Below are positions 37,257 to 47,925 of a stretch of DNA of 64,000 bases, piece by piece; position 1 is the first letter of the stretch, and every line of letters starts with the position of its first letter. A program made the translations under genes and the position numbers. The notes under the pieces were generated by a model, which had not been told where the DNA came from, made no database searches, and worked only from the letters and a program-made list of their open reading frames with translations. Origin of the DNA: Manduca sexta (taxonomy: Eukaryota; Arthropoda; Insecta; Lepidoptera; Sphingidae); assembly GCF_014839805.1 (NCBI RefSeq), contig NC_051119.1, positions 10,037,245 to 10,101,244 of the forward strand, read 5' to 3'.

Positions 37257-38238
37257 AACTGAAAATATTTCCCTCCAAATTATTTTGCATAATCAATAAT
37301 ATAGGTATTCAAAATTGCTTCCATGTTTTAAAAAATACTTATATAAGTATTATTCTCCAATTGTCAGAGATGACTTCATAATAGCTTGTAGTCTGTTCAT
37401 AATAGCATTCTTAATTCTATATTATGCCAATATGTGTATTATGGTGTGGGTTATGTGTTCTTATAAACATTCAGATTAAGATTAGTCTACAACATAGCCT
37501 AAAATGTAACAATTTATTGTTCCTACAAATGAAAATGAAAATAAAATAATGTCACAAAACTTTACCAATGTTATCTATATCAGTTGCTTTCACACATAAC
37601 AGTGTATTATCTATATTATATCTATAGATAGCTATGTGTAATATGAACAGTTCAGTCTTATTAGTAATACAATTGGAATGTAATTTTTTTAACATTATTA
37701 TTAAGTATAAAGTGGTAAAATTTATTACTTCGGATTAAAGTGTAGGCGTAGCTGTGGACAGCGGGACAAAGTTGGGTTGACCATGTGTAATTATATATTG
37801 GACTGGCTAGTATTACTAATACAGATAAAAGTGATATCATATTGCCAGAATTACGTACTTAAAACAATTTGATTAAACATGTTATCAAATATTTTTTCTG
37901 CGTAAAGCAACTATTATTACCTGTGATTATATGTATTAGTAACAATTTGATGATAGGTTTTTAACAATATGAGTTCACAAATTTTATCTTTAAAATGATA
38001 AGCAGAGCTGCACTTAGTGCAAATAATCCTTGGATATATTGATCAGATGACCTAATTATAGTCGGGCAGATTACCATATTAGATGCTAACTTTACTCCTG
38101 GGCAATTTACATACAAATTTTAATTACCTGATTGCGACTTGAACCTGAAATTATTACAATCCACTACTACAATCAAGGTATGCTGCTAGTAGACGAATTG
38201 AACATTGATGAAATTACCTTTTTTTCAGATCCATCAAC
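37257..38238 (+). repeat. Upstream flank of the unknown gene, duplicated unit A
   Basis: AT-rich DNA whose pieces (ATAACTGAAAATRTTT, GTGTATTATCTATATTA, CGTAAAGCAACTATTATTAC) recur in the same order, diverged, upstream of the paralogue between 43447 and 47925. The promoter and a 5' UTR exon should lie here, because TTTTTTCAG at 38218-38228 is a splice acceptor 10 nt before the ATG. The first part (to 37642) is also the end of INCENP block 2. Confidence 0.5.
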
Positions 38239-39327
38239 ATGATTATATTAACTGGGAACAGTCTAAATGAGAGGCATCGGGAGCTGAACACCAAGGTGAA
38301 TCAAGCAATAAGAAATGGTGTGTCGTTTGATAAAGTCAAATTACAAAATGAGAAGACTGGCATTGACAGACTGTTTAAAATAGACTTGGCAAACAAGAAA
38401 AAACAAATAGACTACATTATCGAGACCCTCAAGTGCGGAGACAGCGTGTATATCACCAGAGCATTAAAATGTCAATGGCTTTGCCCACAATTGCCCACAT
38501 TGTCAATCCAGATTACCTGGAACAACATGTCTTCCCAGAAATGTCATTGAAGATGAGAAGAAAATTTTTAAAGTTCATATCTCAGCATGTGACCAATAGT
38601 AACCGAGCATCTCGGTTTTGCTCTTACTGTATAAAAATGAAAATACCGGAAATAGCTCTCAAGTTTTTGCAGCATGCTCCAGAGTCAAAGAAAGTAGAGG
38701 TGATTAAAGGCCACTATATTATATTAATCTCTATTAAGGATATGGTAAATATTGTTGATGATTCATTTATTGTAGCTAGAACTGTGTTAGATGCAATGAC
38801 TAAATATACAGAGGACAGGCCTCAAAAGTTAGCTATATGAATAAGTTATATTTATGTTAGGGAAATCAACGCAGAATTGTCAATATATATGTCTATCTCT
38901 TTTACTCAAAGCTTATTTGGAACGCAACAAAAAAAGACAAAATAATTGCTTCCTTCGAATATGGCACTATTTCGTTTACTTCAACACGCTGGGACCGCCT
39001 TGCGGCAGAAACGCCATTTATTGCAGCCAATGATAAAAGAGTATAGAGGATGAGTGATATGGTCACGTGACATGCGGCACATTTAATGCATAAAATGGCG
39101 CCGACTCCGCCCCTTACAATAATCACTATTGTATGCTAGTACTGAAAATTTTGTATCGACATCGAAGAATTAAAAGAGAGACAAACAAGCCCAATTGCAG
39201 CCCAGTCAGCAAGTACATGTAGTGTCAGACGATGTAAACAAATCTTCATAAATATTGAATTTAAAGTAATATAATCATATTCTCAATTGTTTAGTTTGTT
39301 TATTAGTGTATTTGATAAGTTTCGAAA

Positions 39328-39893
39328 ATGACTCAGTGTTGTGTGAAAGGATGCAAATCGAATTCACGCAAGAAAGACCCCGAAATATCTTTTCATAGGT
39401 TAGTAACTGTTTTACCGAAAATTAGTAAATATCTTTGTATATTTACATTTTGGATGTGTTATTATCAAATAAAATTATATGTGGATCTTGTTTGATAAGC
39501 TTTGAACCCTTTTAGGCGTGATGTATATCCATTAAAATCATTATGTTTGTTTACACACGAGCTTAGGGATGGGTGGATTTGTTTAGAAATTATCGATATC
39601 GATATTTTAACAGACCCCGTTTATCAGTTACGGTTTTTTGTCTTTGAAAGAATGTTAGAGCACACATCAATACTGTATTATCCAGAACGACAAACTAAGT
39701 GAAATTAGAAATTTTTTTAGATTACCAAAAAAATTAAAAACCAAGGCAAAATGAATTGAGAATATTAGGCGACGTGATTGGAATCCTACACCAAATACAT
39801 ATATTCGTTCTTTACATTTTGAGAAGAAATGCATAAACCACACGTTGAATTAACGCGAGTAAAAGATAACTGTTTTCCAACAATATTCCCGAT
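39328..39893 (+). pseudogene. THAP zinc-finger remnant of the transposon
   Basis: Exon-like start MTQCCVKGCKSNSRKKDPEI followed by SFHR and a donor-like GTTAGT (39328-39397). At 39712-39893 the second half follows: RLPKKLKTKAK, then a stop where Trp is expected, IENIRRRDWNPTPNTYIR, SLHFEKKCI. This matches the C2CH THAP fold in order (Cys-x4-Cys, Pro, His-Phe). A stop codon breaks the second half, so the protein is inactive. Confidence 0.65.
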
Positions 39894-40039
39894 AAGTAAA
39901 ATAGTAATGATTATTATACTTCACCTAATAGTAATATTACTTTAATATATTGCTATGAATAAAATTAGAATTGTTACATAAAATAATAGATAAACATAAA
40001 AGAAACAACATAAAGATGAAATGTAAGATATATTTTTAC

Positions 40040-40830
40040 AATTATTATTATTTATTTATTTATTTACAGTATTATTATTTAGTTACAATATTTACTAGTG
40101 GCACCCAAACTAAGCTACGCTTGTATCTTGGGCTGCCACGTTAAAAGTCACATATAAGTATTTAGCCGCAAGCAGAAAACAGTGCAATTTATAATACTTA
40201 ACTTTGAGCTAAATAATAAAATGTAATAATAATTATAAAAGTAATAATTATTATAAAAAGTAATAATAATTAAATTGTAGAAATTAGGTGAGCAAACAAA
40301 TCTAAAGATACACTGGAACAAGTTTAAAGCATAACATGATCATAGTAAGTTACTGTACCAAGAGTTTATGTGTATGAGCTAATTGTTTGGCAAGGTGTAT
40401 ATGAGAAAGTGTTTGTGGAGCGGGGTGTGGTCTATGTAGGATGAATGAATGTTGTGATGTGTGGTGAACGGTGATGATGAACGATAGATACTTTCATAAT
40501 ATAAGGAATTATTCTATTAATATGTTTGTATACCTATTCATTAGGTTTTCTGTTTCAATGTAATCGAGGCGTAGGAGAAAATTGGTCAACTTTGTTTTTG
40601 CTGCGTGATTGGTGCAGTCTTTAAGGGAGCATTTAGAGGAGACATTATTGTACACGGATGGATGGCTGTATATTGGGAACCTTTTTGCAAACGATGATTT
40701 AATAGATGGGAGTGGGATTCTAAAGGCACGTTTGGACTTGATTGCGTCATATAACGGAGATTTCGTCAATATTTTGTGAGCAATTGGCGGTCTTATGTTT
40801 CGAGCAACCTTTGCATGCACGGAAATAGAT
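40040..40830 (-). mobile_element. LINE 3' fragment nested in the THAP transposon
   Basis: Minus-strand open frame 40820-40509 (about 103 codons, with HAKVARNIRPPIAHKIL and YNNVSSKCSLKDC), then a 3' segment with GGCAGCCCAAGATACAAGCG and a TAAATAAATAAATAA-type tail at about 40040-40070. This resembles the 3' end of lepidopteran non-LTR retrotransposons. Clade not assigned. Confidence 0.5.
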
Positions 40831-41825
40831 ACATAATCATATTGTTGTTATTGCAAATAATCAATAATTATTATAATTGATTACCTTAACCATCATCTTT
40901 ACGCTCATTGATTTTAGTTTGCTGAAACATAGTTATGTTTCTAAGAGCATAATAATAAAATAAAATAAAACCAACCAAATAATTGCTGTCTACGCTATCT
41001 TATTCCATTTATCATGTACTAAGTAAATATCTTAATCTGTAACTTAAATTTTTAGTAAGGAATAGTGCAACATACAAATATAGATCAAACACAACTGGAT
41101 GTTTGTCACAACAGGTACTGCTTTCTTTAACAATTGTTACTTATAAATCAGTTTCAGTTTGTTTGTTTATATTATGGTTTGTTATATTTATATTATGGTA
41201 GAACCTAACCCTTTTCGTATTTGATCTTTTTTGGGCTTGTTTGTCTCTCTTTTAATTCTTCGATGTTGATACAAAATTTCGGTACTAGCATATCACTATT
41301 GTAAGGGGCGGAGTCGGCGCCATTTTATGCATTAAATGTGCCGCATGTCACGTGACCATATCATTCATCCTCTATACTCTTTTATCATTGGTTAGATAAA
41401 GTAAACAGATACGAAATTTGTAATTTACTAAAAAGGCTGAGTTACCTGTACTCTGTCTCAAATGGAAAATATTTAGTTCTTGTTGAGAAACCTGTGTTTA
41501 AATATAATTTAATTTGGTCATGTAGTGAAAGGTTTGGATTGCGCCTTTTTAAAAATATAATGAAAAACCACAAAAACAGGCTGTTTAAACATATAGAATT
41601 ATACCTAAGCATTGACATCGGACGTTTCCGGAAGTATTTGGCTGCTCGGACAGGCTGGCAGAAGAGAAGAAATGTTACGCGGCGACTATTCTATTATTCT
41701 CTCTGGTTGGACGTTGTCAAAAAATTGTCTAAAATTTTATTCTGTAATTATTTTTGCTAATATAATGTTTACTGTAAAAAGAGCGTTTAACGTTATATTG
41801 AAAAAAATATCTGAAGATGGTTCTA

Positions 41826-42252
41826 CTGCCTCGGTGGCGTAGTTGTAATTGTACATGGTACAAGTACGACTACCGAGCTGAGATTCTGGGTTCGAATCCC
41901 GGGTCGGGCCAAAATAATTGTGACTGGGTTTTTCCATCTTAAAAAAATTACCCAGTCGCAGCTCGGAATCAGGAAGTTGGCGGTGTGATACCCCCGTGCC
42001 TCGGAAAGCACGTAAAGCCATTGGGCCTGCGCCTGATCTCTTTCCGGTAATGTCGGCTTGCCGTCTCACCGAGCTATGAGAGTGAAGGAACAGAGAGTGC
42101 ACCTGTGTACTGCGCACACACTTGTGCACTATAATAATATATATCCTGCGTACCTGGCTGATGTCCGTTGAGATTGGCCGCCGTGGTCGAAATTCGGATA
42201 GGAGGAAGTTACTGAAAGTAAAGGTGGGCTGTCAACTCAGGCGAAAAAAAAA
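41826..42252 (+). mobile_element. tRNA-derived SINE
   Basis: The head resembles a tRNA with RNA polymerase III boxes: A box TGGCGTAGTTG (41835-41845) and B box GGTTCGAATCC (41889-41899). A roughly 300-bp body follows (GGAAGTTGGCGGTGTGATAC, GGAAAGCACGTAAAGCC) and an A-rich tail at 42244-42252. The tRNA-like part does not close into a proper acceptor stem, so it is a SINE and not a tRNA gene. Confidence 0.8.
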
Positions 42253-43106
42253 CACTCTAGACTAAAATTTAGAGATAAGTGCCTCAGTGACAGTTCTATT
42301 GATAGCGAATAAAAGCTTATTACAATATACCCCAAATTTAATTGTGGGTAATTTTCTACTTCATATGTCAATTTAATTATCCTGTAATATACACTGCATT
42401 TTTATTTTAACTTTTACCGTATTTTTCTGTCTTTCTCCGAAACACTGTATTTTGGTGTCTAGGATATAGGTATTTTTAGAATTGTAGTTTGGCAACACTG
42501 GTCATATCGCAAACGTCAATGCCATTTTAAATTCTTACGTCAATTAGACAGTTGTGTACAGTACCTACCTATATTACTTACTTCATGTCAAAGAATATAG
42601 TACTCTCTAACGAGAACTCCATGTAAGTAAATTGTAGTGTACTGCTTTGGTGAACACAGAAAGTTGTCGGTTATAATTATTTCATCTAAAGTAAATGTAG
42701 GCAAGGTAAGCTATTAACTAATATTATATGTGGGTGTTTCATAAAATTTTGCCTTATTCGTGTAATATTATTATGTATTTTTCGCCAGTATCTCGAGTTA
42801 GGTCACCCATCAAATTAGATTATGAGTCACTCTTTCTGTTTCGATTGGATACCAACCTATTTGAAATAAAAATTAATATGCCAAACACCTACCTTTATTC
42901 GTCATGTAATTGATTAAATAGATGAAATAATGGTGATCTTATCCCTGTAAAGTGATAATTATTTTAATGTTTTCCCACTTAATTGCAACACAATTTCATA
43001 GCTTATGCCTTAAACATTTTGATTATTTTAGTGAGCTTGTAACAGTTTAGTGATTCACTTAATAGATATGGAACAAGACAAGGATTGATCAAACCATGTC
43101 TAATCA
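42253..43106. other. AT-rich spacer, nothing recognised
   Basis: No coding frame with codon-like composition, no terminal repeats and no RNA gene recognised. Confidence 0.4.
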
Positions 43107-43300
43107 CTACATAGTATAAAACAAAGATGCTTTCTCTGTCCCTATCTATGTATGCTTAAATATTTAAAACTATGCAACGGATTTTGATGTGTTTTTTTTT
43201 AATAAATAGAGTGATTCAAGAGGAAGGTTTATATGTATAATAACATCCATTAAATAGTGGAGAAATATTGCACCCGTGCGAAGCCGGGGCGGGTCGCTAG
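43107..43300 (+). mobile_element. Helitron-like fragment
   Basis: Contains TGCTTTCTCTGTCCCTATCT and ends ACCCGTGCGAAGCCGGGGCG, GGTCGCTAG before a T. GC-rich hairpin then CTAG matches a Helitron 3' end. The left limit is approximate. Confidence 0.6.
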
Positions 43301-44585
43301 TAAAATAATAAAGTCATACATTTTCTGTGTCTGTACTGAACGCTGGAAGAAGCAAGAAATAGATAACAGAATGATTTAAGAACTGTTGCGTTTTTTGTCT
43401 GCTTGCTAAAAGAATTATTTTTTTAGAATTTGTTATCCTATCTTTTAGACATAACTGAAAATGTTTGACACCAAATTATTTTTCTTAATCAATCATATAG
43501 GTATCAAAATGATATATTATCTTTTTTAGTTGTTATCACATATTAAAGATAGTTGATTTCCATTTGTGTATTATCTATATTAAACACTAAGATAGCTATT
43601 TATATATAGACACTTAAATTATATTATGAAAAAAAATTGAATGTAAGTTATAAAACATTACTTTTATAAATAGGTAAAGGAGAATTCCCTATTTTTGTAT
43701 GGAAGTTGAGCTGCTCCTGCGTCTTTACAAAACCTTCACCAAACTATAGGGAATATGTCCTAAATCTTATACAATTTGAAAACAATTGGATTTTTGATGA
43801 CAGTTTGGAATAATCAGAATTTGAATTGCTTAATTATTTTGATGTTAAGTATGTATTGCAATAACAGTTCCCTTCTGGAAAAAATCACCTTTCACCACTG
43901 GTAGATACCAGTACCAGTACCATCATGTGCCTAATTAAGTTCAATATTGCAGTACCTACTTGTTATTACTATAAACAATTATTGAACCATCTTTTCACCT
44001 AGATTTAAATGCTCTTTTAAATAACTGATAGGAACTGTCATATCTGATAAGATGGAAATCCAATGTAACTTTTAATAAGATAGTATGGTGGATTAGCAGG
44101 GTTTTCCCTGAAAGTTTTTTCACTATACTGACTGAACATTTGATAATTTCATGATTTAAGTCTTTTTTATTAAATTAAATACTTAATCTTTATTTCTATC
44201 TAATTCCAACATAGCATCGGCACAACACAATGTATTGCAGAATAGATCGAGCTAGTTTTTATAACTGGCTGCCTACTTAGCGCTAATCCTCTTTGGAGGA
44301 TTCCCGGTCGAACAACTCATGGTAGAAACATTGAGATAAAATGTTGCCTGGCCTTGGAATTGAACCCATGATGTCTTACTCCATAGCCTTATAGTAATTA
44401 GCATGAGAAATAAAAATAAAACAAGCAATACGAAATCAGATGAAATATATTTTGATTATATTATGTCCATAAAATATAGAAAATATTCCTAAAATTTGTG
44501 ATATCCGTAGTTTAAATACTAGAAACAAAAATAATTTTCTTAATCACAATACAAGGCTCCAAAAGATCAGCAAATTTTTTTAAGG
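43301..44585. other. AT-rich spacer with start of duplicated unit B
   Basis: From about 43447 the sequence is a diverged copy of 37257 onward (ATAACTGAAAATGTTT, ATCATATAGGTAT, GTGTATTATCTATATTA), marking the left part of the second unit of the tandem gene duplication. No coding sequence recognised. Confidence 0.45.
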
Positions 44586-44673
44586 CTATTTCTTTATTGG
44601 TCCCTAGCAATAAAGAAATAGTATGTTATAATTTTTACCTCTAGCACCCCTGTACTAGAGGTAAAAATTATAA
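44586..44673. other. Two adjacent perfect hairpins
   Basis: Hairpin 1: CTATTTCTTTATT (44586-44598) with its exact reverse complement at 44609-44621, 10-nt loop. Hairpin 2: TTATAATTTTTACCTCTAG (44626-44644) with its exact reverse complement at 44655-44673, 10-nt loop. Only four bases separate the two. Function unknown. Confidence 0.75.
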
Positions 44674-45853
44674 GTATAATATAATATTTTATGATTCCCA
44701 AGAGGGTTGTGCACTCAGATGGAAATTTAAAATTAATTTATTCCATGTTTTGCGAGCATATAAATGAACTGCTCTAAAAACAATAAAAAAAACTAATCAT
44801 ATTTTTTTCTTCTCTGTATAATGTATTGTAGTTTATACCTTAAACTCACTTTGAAAAGAGCAACACCATAGTTTCGTGCCCGTTCTTCTTTAGAGAACTG
44901 CTTTTCGAATTGGTATAGTTCATATTGACAAAATATAAATAATGTATAACATTTTACGGGTTCAAATAAATTATTCATATATATACATATTTATATCATT
45001 TCATATATAGATACACGTTTTCTTGGCATCCCAGAAATAAATTAAAACTTGATGTAGCTGCAGCAAGCTTATATACTACTGAATTTATCTTTGCTGCACC
45101 TGGTCTGAAGCATTGTGCAGTCGGTTGGGATGGCAAAGGTGGTGGCACTGAGATTTCAAATCCAGTTTCACTTGTAGACTGAATAACGTCTTCGTCGGTC
45201 GGTTCATGTCATGTTGTTGTTGTCTGTGAACCTCTCTATTAGCTGGTCTCCAACAAGCAGCACAAACTCGTTTCAGCCTTGAAACCTAATATACAATGGA
45301 GAAGTTGAGTAAATAATAAATATGTTCAGATGATTAATGTTGTTAAACAGTTTTCTTAAACAAAACATACACTTTGTGCACATTGTGGATATGTTTATAA
45401 TAATCTACATAATTTACAAACTGGTTATTACAGTAAGTTCACCTCCGTTTAGATTAACCAGGTGTGTTATAATATTATAAAAATAAGATTTTTGATATAA
45501 GTACATCATATTCCTTTCTGGATATTCTAAAGAAACTGTAAGATCGAAATCTTAATAAATACTTTCCACAACCGAAGCAAACTTGCCCATGGCTAAATTC
45601 CAGTGCAGGTATAACCTCAGAAGTTAACTTTCACGACATAAAATGTTTCCATACATTATCAACAACAATGGGTTTTAAATTGATTTAGCATCCAGTCAAA
45701 CTTGCTCTTTAGGAATTGAAAAAATCGAGCAAATAACGAGATATTTATAGTAGGTATTCGACGACAATCCGCGAACTTAAAATATTGAGCTCCGAGTGTG
45801 ACAGCTCGTCCTAAAATATACTTATCGTTGCTTTGGCACCGCAAAGGTACAGT
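44674..45853. other. Spacer with a possible degraded minus-strand coding remnant
   Basis: Mostly AT-rich. At about 45290-45040 on the minus strand a frame reads VSRLKRVCAACWRPANREVH, RQQQHDMNRP, and after a one-base shift EDVIQSTSETGFEISVPPP and so on. It is preceded by a TTAG acceptor-like site. It looks like an old exon or transposon piece; not identified. Confidence 0.25.
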
Positions 45854-46354
45854 TAGGGGTTGCCACCTTTTTTAGGCAAATAAAGTACATCGGTAAATTG
45901 AAGGTAGAAGAAAAAGTACATGGTGTCAAAATAAAGTACAAATTATTTCTACTTTATTATTTTTCGCTCCTAAACATAAATTAAATTTGGGAACTTTTAA
46001 CAAGTAAAATTATTATTTCACATTCAAACACGAATTATTTTGTTCGTCTAGTCATTTGGTATTTTACATCACAAAATTTGAACTCTCTCTGTGAGTGCTG
46101 ATGTAATAAAATAACAATGAAATTAATGCATACAATTTTAAAAAACATATCATCAGATTTATCAAATAATTGCTGCCATTTTTGTACCATTACTTATCGT
46201 TGTTTTACGCAAAAATTCTTACGAAAAATCTTAGAGGAATCATAGCATGGTTAATAAAGTATTTTCGCGTACTTTATTGTTCTCATAAAGTATAGAGTAC
46301 AATTACCCAAAATAACGTACAATACTTTATTATAAAGAACGGGTGGCAACCCTA
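45854..46354. mobile_element. hAT-like MITE, 501 bp
   Basis: Inverted ends TAGGGGTTGCCACC and (right, reverse complement) TAGGGTTGCCACCC. Flanked by GGTACAGT (45846-45853) and GGTACACC (46355-46362), an 8-bp target duplication with two mismatches. The interior is AT-rich with repeated AAAGTAC words and no transposase. Confidence 0.7.
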
Positions 46355-47925
46355 GGTACACCGCCAGGATATAAGTACCGTCTCACTCTCGATTAACTGT
46401 TCTAGGCAGCGACAATACATACTAGACTCCTCATTACATATACAATATTTAATGAGGCCTCTTTTCTGCTTCCTGTTACTTACCCCTTCCACCGAAATTC
46501 AAATACTCATAACTTGTTGATTTTTTACCGGATTTAATAATTCCTTCTTAGTCCATTGAAATGTTACAATTTAAGAACCGAATATTGCATTTGTTAGAGG
46601 ACGCAATTTTATTTTTGGGATATGTGTGGGGGGTCAATAGAAACTTAACCTCAAGTTTGTGGGGTCAGCACCCTTGTCCCCAGGCCGCCATCTTGGAAAA
46701 AGAGGTGAAAACCCTTCTTTCGCGATATCGAAAACTATGCGTCTTACAGAAATGAGTCCAGTACCCTATTGTTGAAATAGGGCATCTTATTAGTATTTTG
46801 CTTCCACCGGAAACTCTGGCCGGCACTAGTAATGATTACGAATAGACAAACGTTGACAAAGATTTGCCGCCCGGAACTTCGCATTGGTTAAAGACTGCCA
46901 CTGCACACGTGTGTAATATTAATTTGAAATATTTTCAAGTAGAGGCAAATTTAATGTACGAACTGTAGATCTAGGCATAAGCTGCCGGTGTTTTGTGTAA
47001 ATAAAATAGTGTTCACTGTTCAATAACCACACACCATGTACTATGAGAACCAGTTCTCTCGTTTTGTTGTAACAATCCCATTTATTTTTTATATCCGGGT
47101 CTTTTAGATAAGTATATAAAATTAGTAACTGTTTTACAGTAACTTAAATAGAAGTATAAAAGTTAAAAAAAAGAATTCTATTCATTTTGATTTTTTTCGT
47201 TAACACTATCACTAAATGCTTTTGGTGCATTACGTATTTATAATGCGAAACAAGAAAACGAAAGAGTACCCTCATTAATTTATGACTGAAATAAATATAA
47301 ATTAGATAATAATTGAAATAATGTTTTTTTATGGATAATTTTAATAAAGTTAAGATGCATGAGTGACGCTAAGTTAGCCTAGTTTTGGGCATTCTCCTTA
47401 TTAAGTTTGGATATAAGGGAGGCGTAACTCGGGAAGAGGAAGCTTGGTTGTACGGGGCATGTGGATCTGCAATAATTCTATATCGGAGTGGGCACTATTA
47501 GTAATACAGATAAAATTAAACAATCATATTGCCAGAATGATATACTAATAATAATTTGACAAAACATGTTGTCACACATTTTTCGGCGTAAAGCAACTAT
47601 TATTACCTGTGATCATGTTAGTTAAAATTTAATAAAGATAATATGTTCACAGTATAAGTTTTCAGATTTTGTCCTTAAAGTGGTGAGCGGAGCTGCACTT
47701 AGTGCAAATAATTATAAGTGATATTGATCAGATGACCTGATTGTAGGCAAGCAGATTACTATATCAGATGCCAACTTTAATCCTGGGCAATTTACATACA
47801 AAACTTAGGGACCTGATTGAAACTTGAACCTAAAATTATTACAATCTACTACTACAGTCGAAGTATGCTGCTAGTAGACGAATCAAACATTAATGAAATT
47901 ATTTATTTTTTTCAGATCCATCAAC
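46355..47925. other. Upstream region of the unit-B unknown gene
   Basis: 46440-46850 holds a moderately GC-rich segment (GGGGTCAGCACCCTTGTCCC, CAGGCCGCCATCTTGG) of unknown nature, perhaps a repeat. From about 47490 the sequence parallels 37800-38238 (CATATTGCCAGAAT, GCGTAAAGCAACTATTATTA) and ends in TTTTTTTCAG (47906-47915), the acceptor of a spliced 5' UTR exon 10 nt before the ATG at 47926. Confidence 0.45.

Larger units (their letters stand above)
19936..37642 (+). repeat. INCENP block, copy 2 (probable haplotype B)
   Basis: 17.7 kb matching 983-19435 from its first base to GCTATGTGTAAT at 37631-37642, after which unique sequence continues. Block-specific features: an 849-bp Helitron (35878-36726), about 200 bp of extra sequence in intron 5 (about 23120-23340), and about 120 bp less in intron 14 near 28910. 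Its first base abuts the N gap, so its left end is a contig end, not a biological boundary. Confidence 0.85.
38794..41390 (+). mobile_element. P-element-like THAP transposon inserted in the unit-A gene
   Basis: Flanked by 8-bp near-identical direct repeats GTTAGATG (38786-38793) and GTTAGATA (41391-41398); it starts CAATGA and ends TCATTG. An inverted repeat of about 160 bp pairs 39029-39192 with 41231-41390, with matching stretches such as GGTCACGTGACATGCGGCAC. An 8-bp target, CA...TG ends and a THAP protein fit the P-element superfamily. The first 235 bp (38794-39028) repeat the CAATGA start in diverged form, which suggests a nested or rearranged end. No transposase core found. Confidence 0.7.
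38239..41612 (+). pseudogene. Pseudogene of the unknown large helical protein (unit A), interrupted by a transposon
   Basis: Starts MIILTGNSLNERHREL, clearly the paralogue of 47926-51484. The frame shifts near 38480-38500, where a 14-nt stretch of the paralogue is replaced by a 10-nt partial duplication of TGCCCACA. It then continues to TVLD at about 38793. A THAP-encoding transposon (38794-41390) follows. Homology resumes at 41391 (KVNRYEICNLLKRLSYLYS) and is lost after ELYLSI at about 41612. Only about a quarter of the gene remains. Spliced 5' UTR context is kept. Not expected to make protein. Confidence 0.82.

Noticed and set aside
983..37642. A genuine recent tandem duplication of INCENP as a biological novelty
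   Set aside because: Breakpoints coincide with the 500-N gap and differences look allelic. I keep it as a finding about assembly, not as gene duplication, unless junction reads exist.
41826..41915. A tRNA gene
   Set aside because: A and B boxes are present, but the acceptor and anticodon stems do not pair well and a SINE body with A-rich tail follows.
47893..47925. The upstream in-frame ATG of the unit-B gene
   Set aside because: It lies before the TTTTTTTCAG acceptor and is not shared by the paralogue. The ATG at 47926 is shared with 38239.
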